Below the pieces are notes generated by a model. It was not told the DNA's origin, did not search any database, and worked only from the letters and a program-made list of their open reading frames with translations. From NCBI RefSeq assembly GCF_014267175.1, contig NZ_JACMTR010000002.1, positions 3,993,501 to 4,057,500 on the forward strand: 64,000 bases of DNA, written 5' to 3'. Positions within the stretch are counted from its first letter, which is position 1; every line of letters starts with the position of its first letter. Both the position numbers and the translations under genes were made by a program. The DNA comes from Pseudonocardia sp. C8. Its GTDB lineage: Bacteria > Actinomycetota > Actinomycetes > Mycobacteriales > Pseudonocardiaceae. Shown here in pieces: positions 50,882-61,720 of this stretch.

Positions 50882-51783
50882 GAGCTGACCCCCGCAGCGC
50901 CGGTGTCCATGCCTGCGCTCCGCTCGGTATCGATGCTCGCTCCGCCTGCGCTCCGCTCGGTATCGACGCTCGCTCCGCCTGCGCTCCGCTCGGTATCGAT
51001 GCTCGCTCCGCCTGCGCTCCGCTCGGAAGCCCCACCGAACCGCCGGTCCCGCCGCGCGTAGATCTCGATGGCCTGCCAGATGTGCCGGCGGTCGAAGTCC
51101 GGGAACAGCGTGTCCAGGAAGACCATCTCGGCGTAGGCGCTCTGCCAGAGCAGGAAGTTCGACGTCCGCTGCTCCCCGGACGACCGCACGAACAGGTCGA
51201 CGTCGGGCATGTCCGGCTCGTCGAGGTGGCGGGCCAGCATCCGCTCGTCGATCCGGTCGGGGTTGATCCGGCCCTCGGCGGCCAGCCGGGCGATCTGGCG
51301 GACCGAGTCGACGATCTCGGCCCGGCCGCCGTAGTTCACGCACATGGTCAGGTTGAGGACGTCGTTGTGCTTCGTCTTCTCCTCGGCGACCTCGAGCTCC
51401 TTGATCACCGAACGCCAGAGCCGCGGACGCCGGCCGGCCCACCGGACCCGCACGCCCATCGCGTGCATCTCGTCCACCCGGCGGCGGATGACGTCGCGGT
51501 TGAAGCCCATCAGGAACCGGACCTCGTCCGGGCTGCGCCGCCAGTTCTCGGTGGAGAACGCGTACGCCGACAGCCACTGCACGCCGACGTCGATGCAGCC
51601 GCGGGCGACGTCCATCAGGGACGCCTCGCCCCGCTTGTGGCCCTCCGTGCGGGGCAGCCCGCGGGCGTTGGCCCAGCGGCCGTTGCCGTCCATCACGAGG
51701 GCGATGTGACGCGGCACCAGCTCCGGCGGGACGGCCGGCGGCCGCGCGCCGGACGGGTGCGGCGGGGGTGGCTGGAACGGCAC
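50878..51783 (-). CDS. uppS: Isoprenyl (decaprenyl/undecaprenyl) diphosphate synthase
   Basis: The 301-residue cis-prenyltransferase has [80 protein letters not shown] and [13 protein letters not shown]. It makes the long-chain polyprenyl diphosphate for cell-wall carriers. Start GTG 51783. The C-terminus after the conserved end ([13 protein letters not shown]) is extended by an 11-residue tandem repeat ([11 protein letters not shown], about three copies), encoded by a 33-bp DNA repeat. The extension is not part of the known fold. Confidence 0.95.
   Translation of the reverse strand: MPFQPPPPHPSGARPPAVPPELVPRHIALVMDGNGRWANARGLPRTEGHKRGEASLMDVARGCIDVGVQWLSAYAFSTENWRRSPDEVRFLMGFNRDVIRRRVDEMHAMGVRVRWAGRRPRLWRSVIKELEVAEEKTKHNDVLNLTMCVNYGGRAEIVDSVRQIARLAAEGRINPDRIDERMLARHLDEPDMPDVDLFVRSSGEQRTSNFLLWQSAYAEMVFLDTLFPDFDRRHIWQAIEIYARRDRRFGGASERSAGGASIDTERSAGGASVDTERSAGGASIDTERSAGMDTGAAGVSS
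50911..51025. repeat. 33-bp tandem repeat at the 3' end of uppS
   Basis: Three full units (50911-50943, 50944-50976, 50977-51009) and a 16-bp partial copy follow each other. The unit starts GCCTGCGCTCCGCTCGG and ends CGATGCTCGCTCC. The units differ only at one position (T or C). The near-identity points to recent slippage or copying. Because 33 is a multiple of 3, copy changes keep the uppS frame and its coupling to the next gene. Confidence 0.92.
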
Positions 51784-51834
51784 GTCCTCACCCTACGTCC
51801 GCGCCCGCCCCGCACCGTGCGCGAGGGTCCGCGC

Positions 51835-52212
51835 TCAGATCCGGAAGCGCTCGTCGGGCTCCTCCCGCTCCGGCCAGGCCGGCACGTCCGGGTCCTCGAG
51901 GCGTGCGATCGTCTCCCGCAGCGACCGCATGCCGCGGTGCCCCTGCACCCGGTCGGCCTCGGAGATCGGGTCGGACTCCTCCGGGCGGATCACCGGGAGC
52001 ATCGGGATGGCCGGCCACTCGCCGTTCTCGGTGCGGGCCCGGACCTGGCGTATGGCGCGGGTCGGGCCGTCGGGCGGGGACTCGGGGAGCACCTCGGTCC
52101 GCACCGGGATCTGCTGGGTGGGCGGGACCGGGATCTGCTCGGTGGGGGCGGGGAGCCTGCGGGTGGGCTCGGTCCGGCCGCCACCGTCGCGCGGGGTGTG
52201 AGGTCGGTTCAC
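51835..52212 (-). CDS. Uncharacterised charged protein downstream of recO
   Basis: The 125-residue protein is Pro/Arg/Glu-rich: TEQIPVPPTQQIPVRTEVLP, a repeat-like stretch, then IRQVRARTENGEWPAIPMLP and RVQGHRGMRSLRETIARLED. It is probably mostly disordered with a short C-terminal helix. GTG 52212 has GGAGAGG upstream, inside the recO end, and lies 2 bp after the recO stop. Similar frames follow recO in related actinobacteria as far as I recall; no function known. Confidence 0.6.
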   Translation of the reverse strand: MNRPHTPRDGGGRTEPTRRLPAPTEQIPVPPTQQIPVRTEVLPESPPDGPTRAIRQVRARTENGEWPAIPMLPVIRPEESDPISEADRVQGHRGMRSLRETIARLEDPDVPAWPEREEPDERFRI

Positions 52213-52214
52213 GA

Positions 52215-53024
52215 CTACCTCTCCGTCGACGGGCTGGGGGTCCCCTCGATCACGGGATCGTAACGAGCCCCCGCCGCGGCCCGCCGGGCGGAGCGGCGGT
52301 CCACGAGCGGCAGCGAGCGCAGCTGCCGCTCCAGGTGCCACTGCAGGTGCGCCGCCACCAGCCCGCTGGCCTCGCGGCGGGTCGGCGCGCCGGACGCGTC
52401 CGCGGTGGCCCAGTCGCCGTGCAGCAGGGCCTCCAGCAGCGCGACCGTCTCGGCGGCCGGGGTGACCGAGCCGGGCGGCCGGCACCGCGGGCACACCATC
52501 CCGCCCCCGGCGACGGTGAACGCCCGGTGCGGCCCCGGGGTCGCGCAGCGGGCGCAGTCCGACAGCGACGGCGCCCACCCGGCGTGGCTCATCGCCCGCA
52601 GCAGGAACGCGTCGAGCACCAGCGCCGGCTCGCGGACGCCGTCGGCCAGCGCCCGGGTCGCGCCCAGCAGCAGCAGGTACACCCGCAGCGCCGGCTCCCC
52701 CTCCTCGGACACCAGCCGGTCGGCGGTCTCCAGGATCGCGCAACCGCACGAGTAGGCCGACCAGTCGGCGACGACGGCGGGCGCGAACGCGTCGACGGTC
52801 TGGGCCTGGGTGACGACGTCGAGCGTGCGGCCGGTGTAGCACTGGACGTCGACGTGGTTGAACGGCTCCAGCCGCGCACCCCACCGCGACCGGGTCCGTC
52901 GGACGCCCTTGGCCACCACCCGGATCTTGCCGCGCTGCTTGGTCAGCAGCGTGATGATCCGGTCGGCCTCGCCGAGCTTCTGCACGCGCAGCACCATGCC
53001 GGTGTCGCGGTAGAGCTGGGCCAT
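52215..53024 (-). CDS. recO: DNA repair protein RecO
   Basis: The 269-residue protein has the RecO N-terminal OB domain (YRDTGMVLRVQKLGEADRII, TLLTKQRGKIRVVAKGVRRT, EPFNHVDVQCYTGRTLDVVT) and the zinc module with CARC and CPRC pairs. It acts with RecR to load RecA on SSB-covered DNA and to anneal strands. It starts at ATG 53024, 20 bp after the era stop. Confidence 0.96.
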   Translation of the reverse strand: MAQLYRDTGMVLRVQKLGEADRIITLLTKQRGKIRVVAKGVRRTRSRWGARLEPFNHVDVQCYTGRTLDVVTQAQTVDAFAPAVVADWSAYSCGCAILETADRLVSEEGEPALRVYLLLLGATRALADGVREPALVLDAFLLRAMSHAGWAPSLSDCARCATPGPHRAFTVAGGGMVCPRCRPPGSVTPAAETVALLEALLHGDWATADASGAPTRREASGLVAAHLQWHLERQLRSLPLVDRRSARRAAAGARYDPVIEGTPSPSTER

Positions 53025-53044
53025 CCACCCAGCCTAGAACGTCC

Positions 53045-53962
53045 TCAGAAGCCCAGCTTGCGCAGCTGCTTGGGGTCCCGCTGCCAGTTCTCCGCGATCT
53101 TCACGTGCAGGTCGAGGTACACCCGGGTGCCCAGCAGCTTCTCGATCTGCCGGCGGGCGTCCGACCCGACCTGCTTGAGCCGCGCGCCGCCGCGGCCGAT
53201 CACGATGCCCTTCTGCGACGTCCGCTCGACGAAGATGATCGCGTGGATCTCGAGGAGGTTCTCCTTCTCGATCATCTCCTCGACGACGACGGCGATCGAG
53301 TGCGGCAGCTCGTCCCGCACGCCCTCCAGCGCCGCCTCGCGGACGAGCTCGGCGATCAGGGTCTCCTCGGGCTCGTCGGTGAGGTCGCCGTCCGGGTAGA
53401 GCTGCGGGCCCTCCGGCAGCTGCGCGACCAGCAGGTCCGCCAGCAGCGCCACCTGGAACCCGGACCGCGCCGAGGTCGGCACGACCTCGGTGAAGTCCAT
53501 CAGCGCGGCGACCTCGGCGAGCCGCTCGGCCACCTGCTCCGGCCGCGCGAGGTCGGTCTTGGTGACGACCGCGATCACCGGGGTGTGCGCGGCGACCTTG
53601 CGCAGCTCGTCGGCGATGAACCGGTCGCCCCGGCCGACCTTCTCGTCGGCCGGCACGCAGAACCCGACGACGTCGACCTCGGCCCACGTCTCCCGGACCA
53701 GGTCGTTGAGCCGGGACCCGAGCAGGGTACGCGGCCGGTGCAGCCCGGGGGTGTCGACCAGCACGATCTGCGCGTCGTCGCGGTGCACGATGCCGCGGAT
53801 CGCGTGCCGCGTGGTCTGCGGCCGCGACGACGTGATCGCGATCTTCTGGCCGACCAGGGCGTTGGTCAGGGTGGACTTGCCGGCGTTGGGCCGCCCGACG
53901 AAGCAGGCGAACCCGGACCGGAAGCCGTCGGGGTCGTGCCCGCCCACCCCGGTGCCGGTCAC
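53045..53962 (-). CDS. era: GTPase Era
   Basis: The 305-residue protein has GRPNAGKSTLTNALVGQKIA (G1), SSRPQTTRHAIRG (G2), VDTPGLHRP (G3), TKTDL (G4) and a C-terminal KH domain with GIVIGRGGARLKQVG. It binds 16S rRNA late in 30S assembly. Start GTG 53962 overlaps the stop of the upstream lhgO gene by 4 bp (GTGA). Context era-recO-uppS is conserved. Confidence 0.97.
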   Translation of the reverse strand: MTGTGVGGHDPDGFRSGFACFVGRPNAGKSTLTNALVGQKIAITSSRPQTTRHAIRGIVHRDDAQIVLVDTPGLHRPRTLLGSRLNDLVRETWAEVDVVGFCVPADEKVGRGDRFIADELRKVAAHTPVIAVVTKTDLARPEQVAERLAEVAALMDFTEVVPTSARSGFQVALLADLLVAQLPEGPQLYPDGDLTDEPEETLIAELVREAALEGVRDELPHSIAVVVEEMIEKENLLEIHAIIFVERTSQKGIVIGRGGARLKQVGSDARRQIEKLLGTRVYLDLHVKIAENWQRDPKQLRKLGF

Positions 53963-55212
53963 GCCGCGCCCAGCCGGCCCAGGATCTCGCGCCCGATCGG
54001 CAGCGCCGCGGTCGCCGCCGGGGACGGCGCGTTGAGCACGTGCAGGATCGAGCCGGCCCGGCCCGCGCCGTCCGGGCCCGGCTGGTCGAGGAACAGGAAG
54101 TCGTCGACCAGGGTGCCGTCGGCCTTCACCGCCTGGGCGCGGACGCCCGCGCCGGCCGGGTGCAGGTCCTCGGCCCGCACGTCGGGCAGCATCCGCTGGA
54201 TCTGGCGGACCATGGCCTTGCGCGACAGCGAGCGCTGCACCTCGCCGATGCCGTAGCGCCAGTGCCGCTGGGCGACCTTGAGCATGCCCGGGTAGGTGAG
54301 GGTCCCGAGCAGCTCCTTCGGCTTGATCGTCCTCCAGTCGTAGCCTTCGCGGGCCATCGCCAGGACGGCGTTCGGGCCGGCGTGCACGTGGCCGTCGATG
54401 CCGCGGGTGGCGTGCACCCCGAGGAACGGGAACGCCGGGTCCGGCACCGGGTAGATCAGCCCGCGGACCAGCGACGCGGCCCGTTCGGAGAACCCGGAGT
54501 ACTCGCCGCGGAACGGGATGATCCGCACGCCGGGGTCGGCGCCGGCGAGCCGGGCGAGCTCGTCGCAGCGCAGCCCGCCGCAGACCACGACCCGGGTGCC
54601 GAGCAGGTCACCGGCGTCGGTGCGCACGACCACGTCCGAGGGCCGCCGGGCGAACCCGGTGACGCTGCGGCCCAGGTGCACCTCGCCGCCGTCCTTCTCG
54701 ACCAGCTCGCCGAGCTTCTCGGCGATCGCGCGGTAGTCGCAGATGCCGGTCGAGGGCACCCACAGCGCGGCGAGGCCGCGGACGTCCGGCTCGTACTCGG
54801 CGATGCCGTGCTCGTCGAGCCGGTGGTTCTCGACGCCGTTGGCGGTGCCGCGGCGGGCCAGCTCGTCGAGCCGGGGCAGCTCCTCCGGCTCGGTCGCGAC
54901 GACGAGCTTGCCGCACACCTGGTGCGGCAGGTCGTGCTCGCGGCAGAACGCGACGGTCTCGGCGCACCCGGCCACCGCGAGGCGGGCCTTGTAGCCGCCC
55001 GGCGCGTAGTAGAGGCCCGAGTGGATGACGTTGGAGTTGTTGCCCGTCTGGTGGTTCGCCAGCCGCGGCTCCCGCTCGACGACGGCGACGCTCAGCCCGT
55101 TCGCCGTCGCGGCGTACGCGGTGGCCAGCCCGACGATCCCGCCGCCGACGACCACGAGGTCGTAGGACGGTGTCGCGGGCAGTCCCCCGGCGGGACGGTC
55201 ACTTCCTGCCAT
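53959..55212 (-). CDS. lhgO: L-2-hydroxyglutarate oxidase/dehydrogenase LhgO
   Basis: The 417-residue FAD enzyme begins with the dinucleotide motif YDLVVVGGGIVGLATAYAAT, followed by VVEREPRLANHQTGNNSNVI and HSGLYYAPGGYKARLAVAGC, the LhgO signature. It contains PFRGEYSGF, FPFLGVHATRGIDGHVHAGP and DFLFLDQPG. It oxidises L-2-hydroxyglutarate, a side product, to 2-oxoglutarate. It sits in the core era/CNNM block where mycobacteria do not have it, and is coupled to era by a GTGA overlap. ATG 55212 follows GGAGG. Confidence 0.93.
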   Translation of the reverse strand: MAGSDRPAGGLPATPSYDLVVVGGGIVGLATAYAATANGLSVAVVEREPRLANHQTGNNSNVIHSGLYYAPGGYKARLAVAGCAETVAFCREHDLPHQVCGKLVVATEPEELPRLDELARRGTANGVENHRLDEHGIAEYEPDVRGLAALWVPSTGICDYRAIAEKLGELVEKDGGEVHLGRSVTGFARRPSDVVVRTDAGDLLGTRVVVCGGLRCDELARLAGADPGVRIIPFRGEYSGFSERAASLVRGLIYPVPDPAFPFLGVHATRGIDGHVHAGPNAVLAMAREGYDWRTIKPKELLGTLTYPGMLKVAQRHWRYGIGEVQRSLSRKAMVRQIQRMLPDVRAEDLHPAGAGVRAQAVKADGTLVDDFLFLDQPGPDGAGRAGSILHVLNAPSPAATAALPIGREILGRLGAA

Positions 55213-55283
55213 CGGTCATCCTCCTCCGGCCCCGTGCCCGGGACCGTTCTCCAGCTCGTCGTGCTCCCGCGGGGAGCGGTGGG

Positions 55284-56690
55284 TCAGCTTCGTTCGGCGC
55301 GGGCGTGCTCGGTGGCGTCGTCCGCGGACGGGTCGGGCGCCGCGCCGGCCGCATCGTCGGTGCCGTCGGTCTCGGCCGGCTGCAGCGGACTGACCAGCAC
55401 CGACGTGATCCGGATGCGGCCGCGCGCGTCCTTGCCGCCCTCGCCCTGCAGCCGCAGCAGGTCGTCGAGGTCGGCGGTCGCGCCGGGCAGGGGGACCTTC
55501 CCGAGCCGCTGGGCCAGCAGGCCGCCGACCGTGTCGACGTCCGCGGACTCCAGCGCCTCGCGCAGGTCGTCCTCCCGCGGGGTGTCGCGGAAGCGGCCGG
55601 CGAACAGCTCCTGCAGGTCCTCCACGGGCAGCCGCGCCGCGACCCGGAACGCCCCGTCCGGCGCCTCGACGACCTCGGGGACCTCCTCGGTGTCGTACTC
55701 GTCGGTGATCTCACCGACGATCTCCTCGAGGATGTCCTCGATCGTCACCACCCCGGCGGTGCCGCCGTACTCGTCGACGACGACGGCCATGTGGTTGCGG
55801 CTGCGCTGCATCTCGCGCATCAGCTCGTCGCTGCGCTTGGAGTCCGGCACGAACGCCGCCGGCCGGATGATCTCCAGCAGCGACTTCGGGGGCGCGCCGC
55901 GGAACTGGGTGTCGTCCCGGGCCCGGACCAGATCCTTGAGGTAGGCGATGCCGATGACGTCGTCGATGCCCTCGCCGAGCACCGGGATCCGCGAGTAGCC
56001 GCTCTTGAGCGCCAGCCGCAGCACCTTGTCCACCGGGGTGTCCCGCTCGGCCCAGATCACGTCCGGCCGCGGCACCATGATCTCCCGGACCGGGGTCTCG
56101 CCCAGCTCGAACACCGAGTGGATCATCTTGCGCTCGCCCTCGTCGACGACCCCGCGATTGCTGGCCATGTCGACGAGCTCACGCAGCTCGACCTCGGTGG
56201 AGAACGGGCCGTCCCGGAACCCGGGGCCGGGGGTGATCGCGTTGCCGAGCAGGATCAGCAGCTTCGACAGCGGCGACAGCACGGTGCCCAGTGCCCGGAC
56301 CGGCCCGGCCAGCGCCAGCCCGATCCGGTACGGGTGCTGGCGGCCCAGCGTGCGCGGGCCGACCCCGATCAGCACGTAGCTGGCCAGCACCATGATCACA
56401 CCGGTCAGCGTGAGCCCGATCCAGGGTGCGGAGAACGCCGGCGCGAGCGCCACCGCCAGCAGGATCACGGCGACGGTCTCGCAGGTCACCCGCAGCAGCA
56501 TCAGCAGGTTGACGTGCCGCGGCCGGTCCGCGACGACCGCGGCGAGCGCCCGGCCACCGGCGCGCCCGGCCCGCACGACCGCGTCCACCCGGGCCCGCGA
56601 GATCGACATCAGGGCCGAGTCGGCGGCGGCGAAGATCCCGGCGACCAGGACGAGCAGGACCGTGGAGACGATCAGCCAGGTGGTGCTCAC
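55284..56690 (-). CDS. CNNM/HlyC-CorC family membrane protein with CBS pair (era-linked)
   Basis: The protein of 468 residues has a DUF21 membrane domain with AADSALMSISRARVDAVV, a CBS pair (GETPVREIMVPRPDVIWAER, YSRIPVLGEGIDDVIGIAYL, VVVDEYGGTAGVVTIEDILE) and a CorC_HlyC domain (VDTVGGLLAQRLGKVPLPGA). It is the usual neighbour of ybeY in actinobacteria and probably a Mg2+ or Co2+ handling protein. Start GTG 56690 has GGAGGAG upstream. A charged tail of about 35 residues ends it. Confidence 0.93.
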   Translation of the reverse strand: MSTTWLIVSTVLLVLVAGIFAAADSALMSISRARVDAVVRAGRAGGRALAAVVADRPRHVNLLMLLRVTCETVAVILLAVALAPAFSAPWIGLTLTGVIMVLASYVLIGVGPRTLGRQHPYRIGLALAGPVRALGTVLSPLSKLLILLGNAITPGPGFRDGPFSTEVELRELVDMASNRGVVDEGERKMIHSVFELGETPVREIMVPRPDVIWAERDTPVDKVLRLALKSGYSRIPVLGEGIDDVIGIAYLKDLVRARDDTQFRGAPPKSLLEIIRPAAFVPDSKRSDELMREMQRSRNHMAVVVDEYGGTAGVVTIEDILEEIVGEITDEYDTEEVPEVVEAPDGAFRVAARLPVEDLQELFAGRFRDTPREDDLREALESADVDTVGGLLAQRLGKVPLPGATADLDDLLRLQGEGGKDARGRIRITSVLVSPLQPAETDGTDDAAGAAPDPSADDATEHARAERS

Positions 56691-56718
56691 GTCTCCTCCG
56701 CGCGATCCGGGTGCGACG

Positions 56719-57264
56719 TCACCGGCCGGGTTCCTCCTCGAAGCCGGCGGCTCCGAGCAGGCGGTCGTCACTGCGCCGCTGGGCATCCCGGGCGCGGGCC
56801 CGGGCCCGGTCCTCGCGCCAGCGCACCAGCAGGCGGTTCTGCAGCGCGAACATCTCGCGCTCGTCCTCGGGCTCCAGGTGGTCGTAGCCGAGCAGGTGCA
56901 GGATGCCGTGCACGGTCAGCAGGTGGAGCTCGTCGGCCAGGGTGTGCCCGGCCTTGCGGGCCTGGTCGCGGGCGAACGCCGGGCAGAGGACGACGTCGCC
57001 CAGCAGGGCCGGGCCCAGGTCGGGGGCGTCGGGGCGCCGCCCGTCCTCGGCGAGCGAGTCCATCGGGAACGCCATGACGTCGGTGGGGCCGGGCTCGTCC
57101 ATCCAGCGGACGTGCAGCTCCTCCATCGCGTCCAGCGGGATGGCCGTGATCGCCAGCTCCGCAGCCGGGTTCACCTTCATCGCGTCCAGCGCGTACCGGG
57201 CGACCGACCCGATCTGTGCCTCGTCGATCGCGATCCCGGACTCGTTGACGACCTCGATGCTCAC
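56719..57264 (-). CDS. ybeY: Endoribonuclease YbeY
   Basis: The 181-residue protein has [36 protein letters not shown] and the zinc motif [20 protein letters not shown] with three histidines. It processes the 16S rRNA 3' end and takes part in ribosome quality control. Start GTG 57264 is chosen from the family start (SIEVVNES). It is followed by the CNNM gene after 28 bp. Confidence 0.95.
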   Translation of the reverse strand: MSIEVVNESGIAIDEAQIGSVARYALDAMKVNPAAELAITAIPLDAMEELHVRWMDEPGPTDVMAFPMDSLAEDGRRPDAPDLGPALLGDVVLCPAFARDQARKAGHTLADELHLLTVHGILHLLGYDHLEPEDEREMFALQNRLLVRWREDRARARARDAQRRSDDRLLGAAGFEEEPGR

Positions 57265-57331
57265 CCGTCGCCGCCGTCCTGCCTGTCTCGTTCGGTCTGG
57301 TCGCGGACCAGCGTAGACGGGGGCACCGACC

Positions 57332-58447
<1,116 letters not shown>

Positions 58448-58515
58448 GACTGTGTTCGCCTACCTCAGGGTCGGAAATGCCGGGCGTCGGCATGGTACCC
58501 GTGCAACACCGCGGC

Positions 58516-59289
58516 TCACCCGTCGATTCCGGCCGCGCGCGTCCAGCGGCCGGTGCGCACGGCGAGGGCGCCGAGCGCCACGCAGGCCGCGGTCGAGGCA
58601 CGCAGCACCTCCGGGCCCATCCGCACGGGGACCGCGCCGGCCTCGGTGAGCAGGCCGAGCTCGTGGTCGTCGACGCCGCCCTCCGGGCCGACCGCGAGCA
58701 GCACCTCACCGGCGTCCGGGAGGCCGACCTCGGCGAGCCCGGGCTCCGCGGACTCGTGCAGGACCAGCGCCCGGTCGGCGCCGGCGACGCGCCGGGCGAG
58801 CTGGGCCGTGGTCACCGGCTCGCCGACCTCGGGCTGCCACGGGCGGCGGGCCTGCTTGGCGGCCTCGCGGACCGTCGAGCGCCACCGGGCGAGCGCCTTG
58901 GCGCCGCGCGGGCCGTCGTCCCAGCGGGCCACGCAGCGCGCCGCCTTCCAGGGCAGGAACCCGTCGGCGCCGGCCTCGGTCGCGGTCTCGACGGCCAGCT
59001 CGCCGCGATCGCCCTTGACCAGCGCCTGCGCGACGACGACCCGCACCGCGGGCGGGGGCACGCGGGTGACCGCGGTCAGCCGGACCGACAGCGCGTCCCG
59101 GCCGGCGACGGCGACCGCCTCCGCGTGCGCGAGCCCACCCCGGCCGTCGGAGAGCACCAGGGCCTCGCCCGGCCGGAGCCGGCGCACGGTCGCGGCGTGC
59201 CGCCCCTCCGGGCCGTCCAGCAGCGTCTCGCCGCCGGGCGCGGGCAGCGTCGCGACGTCGTCGACCAGGAACAGCGGGGCGGTGGTCAC
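58516..59289 (-). CDS. rsmE: 16S rRNA (uracil1498-N3)-methyltransferase
   Basis: The 257-residue SPOUT methyltransferase has HAATVRRLRPGEALVLSDGR, VVVAQALVKGDRGELAVETA with TEAGADGFLPWKAARCVARW, the SPOUT motif EVLLAVGPEGGVDDHELGLL and the knot end MGPEVLRASTAACVALGAL. It methylates U1498 of 16S rRNA. It lies between dnaJ and phoH as in mycobacteria. Confidence 0.96.
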   Translation of the reverse strand: MTTAPLFLVDDVATLPAPGGETLLDGPEGRHAATVRRLRPGEALVLSDGRGGLAHAEAVAVAGRDALSVRLTAVTRVPPPAVRVVVAQALVKGDRGELAVETATEAGADGFLPWKAARCVARWDDGPRGAKALARWRSTVREAAKQARRPWQPEVGEPVTTAQLARRVAGADRALVLHESAEPGLAEVGLPDAGEVLLAVGPEGGVDDHELGLLTEAGAVPVRMGPEVLRASTAACVALGALAVRTGRWTRAAGIDG

Positions 59290-59326
59290 GACGGCAGAAG
59301 CGCGCGTCTCCGGCGGGACGCGGTCG

Positions 59327-60496
59327 TCACCGCCCGCCCCAGGTGTCGCGGATCCGGGAGAACAGGCCGTGCCCGTTGCGGGCCCCGCCGACCAGGTCCG
59401 GCTGCTCCTCGCCGCGCAGCCGCGCGAGCTGGCGCAGCAGCTCGGTCTGCTCCTTGTCCAGCTTCGTCGGCACGGTCACCTCGATGTGCACGAGCAGGTC
59501 GCCGTGGCCGTCGACCCGGCCGGTCGAGCGCAGCCGGGGCATGCCCTTGCCACGCAGCGTGCGGACGGTGCCGTTCTGGGTGCCGGGCTCGATGTCGAAC
59601 TCCTGCACGGTGCCGTCGAGCAGGGTCAGCGGCAGGGTGGTGCCCAGCGCGGCGGCCGTCATCGGCAGCGGCAGCGTGCAGTGCAGGTCGGAGCCGTCCC
59701 GGGTGAAGACCTCGTGCGGGGCCTCCTCGACCTCGACGTAGAGGTCACCGGCCGGGCCGCCGCCCGCGCCGACCTCGCCCTGCCCGGCGAGCCGCACCCG
59801 CATGCCCTCGGCGACGCCGGCCGGGATCTTCACGGACACGGTGCGGCGGGAGCGGACCCGTCCGTCGCCGGCGCACTGCCGGCAGGGGTCCGGGATGACC
59901 TCGCCGAACCCGCGGCAGGCCGGGCACGGGCGGGCCGTGACGACCTGGCCGAGGAACGACCGCTGCACGCTCTGGATCTCACCGGACCCGCCGCAGGTGT
60001 CGCAGGCGGCCGGGTGGGTGCCCTCCGCGCACCCGGATCCCTGGCACTGGGTGCACAGCACGGCGGTGTCCACGGTGAGGTCGCGGTGCACGCCGGCGGC
60101 GCACTCCTCCAGCGTCAGCTCCATCCGGATCAGCGCGTCGGCGCCGGGCTGCACCCGGCTGCGGGGGCCGCGCCCCCGCCCGCCGCCGGGGCCCGCCCCG
60201 CCGAAGAAGGCGTCCATGATGTCGCTGAAGCCGCCGAACCCGGCGAACGGGTCGCCGGCTCCGCCGCCCCCGCCGCGCGGGTCCAGCGGGTCCCCGCCGA
60301 GATCCACGATCCGGCGCTTCTCCGGGTCGGTCAGCACCTCGTAGGCCGCGCTGACCTCGCGGAAGCGTTCCTGGGCGCCGGCGTCCGGGTTGACGTCCGG
60401 ATGCAGCTCGCGGGCGAGCTTGCGGTACGCCCGCTTGATCTCCGCAGCGTCGGCGCCGCGTTCGACGCCCAGGATCCCGTAGTAGTCGCGTGCCAC
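59327..60496 (-). CDS. dnaJ: Chaperone protein DnaJ (DnaJ2)
   Basis: The 389-residue type-I J protein has the J domain with HPDVNPDAG, a Gly-rich linker ([17 protein letters not shown]), four CxxCxGxG-like zinc repeats ([32 protein letters not shown]) and the C-terminal substrate domains ([29 protein letters not shown]). It works with DnaK and GrpE. It starts at GTG 60496. Position next to hrcA marks it as DnaJ2, the copy separate from the dnaK operon. Confidence 0.97.
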   Translation of the reverse strand: MARDYYGILGVERGADAAEIKRAYRKLARELHPDVNPDAGAQERFREVSAAYEVLTDPEKRRIVDLGGDPLDPRGGGGGAGDPFAGFGGFSDIMDAFFGGAGPGGGRGRGPRSRVQPGADALIRMELTLEECAAGVHRDLTVDTAVLCTQCQGSGCAEGTHPAACDTCGGSGEIQSVQRSFLGQVVTARPCPACRGFGEVIPDPCRQCAGDGRVRSRRTVSVKIPAGVAEGMRVRLAGQGEVGAGGGPAGDLYVEVEEAPHEVFTRDGSDLHCTLPLPMTAAALGTTLPLTLLDGTVQEFDIEPGTQNGTVRTLRGKGMPRLRSTGRVDGHGDLLVHIEVTVPTKLDKEQTELLRQLARLRGEEQPDLVGGARNGHGLFSRIRDTWGGR

Positions 60497-60588
60497 CTGG
60501 CTTCTCGTCCTCTAGGTCCATCGACGCACCACTGCCCGTGGCGCGGGTGTTCGGTTCAGTGTCGGCTCATCGTCGGCTCAGCGGCTTC

Positions 60589-61608
60589 CTAGCGCCCGGT
60601 CAGGATCTCACCCACGTATCGGGCGACCGCATGCACCGCCGAGATGGTGCCCGGGTAGTCCATCCGGGTCGGTCCGACGACCCCCATTCCCCCGAGGGGT
60701 GTACCGGACCCGTACCCGACCGTGACGACGGATGCCGTCCGCAGGTCCTCGGCCTCGTTCTCCTCGCCGATCCGCACGGTGACCAGGCCGGACTCCTGGG
60801 ACGCGGCGAGCAGCCGCATCACGACCACCTGCTCCTCCAGCGCCTCGAGCACCTGGCGCAGCGAGCCGGGGAAGTCGGCGTGGCTGCGGGTGAGGTTCGC
60901 GGTGCCGCCGAGCACCATCCGCTCCTCGGGGTGCTCGACCAGGGTCTCGATCAGCACGGTCGCGACCTGGGTCAGCGCCCCGCGCAGGTCGTCCGGGCCG
61001 GTCTCGGGCAGCTCGGCGACGGCGGCGGACGCCTCGGCGAGCTTCCGCCCGTTCAGCGCGCCGCCCAGGACGTCCCGCAGCCGGACGACGTCGGCCTCGT
61101 CGAGCACGTCGCCGAGGTCCACCACCCGCTGGTCCACCCGGCCGGTGTCGGTGATCAGCACGAGCATGAGCCGGGCCGGGGTCAGCTGCACGACCTCCAG
61201 GTGCCGCACCGTGGAGCGGGTCAGCGTCGGGTACTGGACGACGGCCACCTGCCGGGTCAGCTGCGCCAGCAGCCGCACCGAGCGGCGCAGCACGTCATCG
61301 AGGTCGACCGCGCCCTCCAGGAAGGTCTGCACCGCCCGCCTCTCCGCCGCCGACAGCGGTTTGACCTGCGAGATCCGGTCCACGAACTGGCGGTAGCCCT
61401 TGTCGGTGGGGATCCGGCCGGCGCTGGTGTGCGGCTGGGCGATGAGCCCGTCCTCCTCCAGCACGGCCATGTCGTTGCGCACTGTCGCGCTCGACACGCC
61501 GAGGTTGTGCCGGTCGACGAGCGCCTTCGACCCGACCGGCTCCTGGGTGGCCACGTAGTCGGCGACGATGGCCCGCAGCACCGCGAACCGGCGCTCGTCG
61601 GCGTTCAT
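60589..61608 (-). CDS. hrcA: Heat-inducible transcription repressor HrcA
   Basis: The 339-residue protein has [20 protein letters not shown] followed by [20 protein letters not shown] and [15 protein letters not shown], then the three C-terminal HrcA domains. It represses groEL-type genes through CIRCE elements. I chose ATG 61608 because GGGGAGG lies upstream and family members start MxADxRRF; a GTG at 61641 would add 11 residues. No CIRCE (TTAGCACTC-type) was seen between dnaJ and hrcA or just upstream. Confidence 0.97.
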   Translation of the reverse strand: MNADERRFAVLRAIVADYVATQEPVGSKALVDRHNLGVSSATVRNDMAVLEEDGLIAQPHTSAGRIPTDKGYRQFVDRISQVKPLSAAERRAVQTFLEGAVDLDDVLRRSVRLLAQLTRQVAVVQYPTLTRSTVRHLEVVQLTPARLMLVLITDTGRVDQRVVDLGDVLDEADVVRLRDVLGGALNGRKLAEASAAVAELPETGPDDLRGALTQVATVLIETLVEHPEERMVLGGTANLTRSHADFPGSLRQVLEALEEQVVVMRLLAASQESGLVTVRIGEENEAEDLRTASVVTVGYGSGTPLGGMGVVGPTRMDYPGTISAVHAVARYVGEILTGR

Positions 61609-61720
61609 CTCCGCTGTACCTCCCCGGCGCGTCGGACTCACCTGGCGTGTCCCTCCCAGTCTATGCGCCGTGCCCGCCCGGCGGCCGGGTCGCGCGGGCC
61701 GCGCCAGGGGGTGGCGGGCG

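Noticed and set aside
51835..53028. One 397-codon minus-strand gene instead of recO plus a small protein
   Set aside because: The upstream two thirds is out of frame with clear RecO motifs (OB domain, CxxC pairs). The GTG at 52212 with GGAGAGG defines a separate small gene.
60497..60588. CIRCE element for HrcA
   Set aside because: No TTAGCACTC-N9-GAGTGCTAA-like sequence is visible between dnaJ and hrcA or directly upstream of hrcA.
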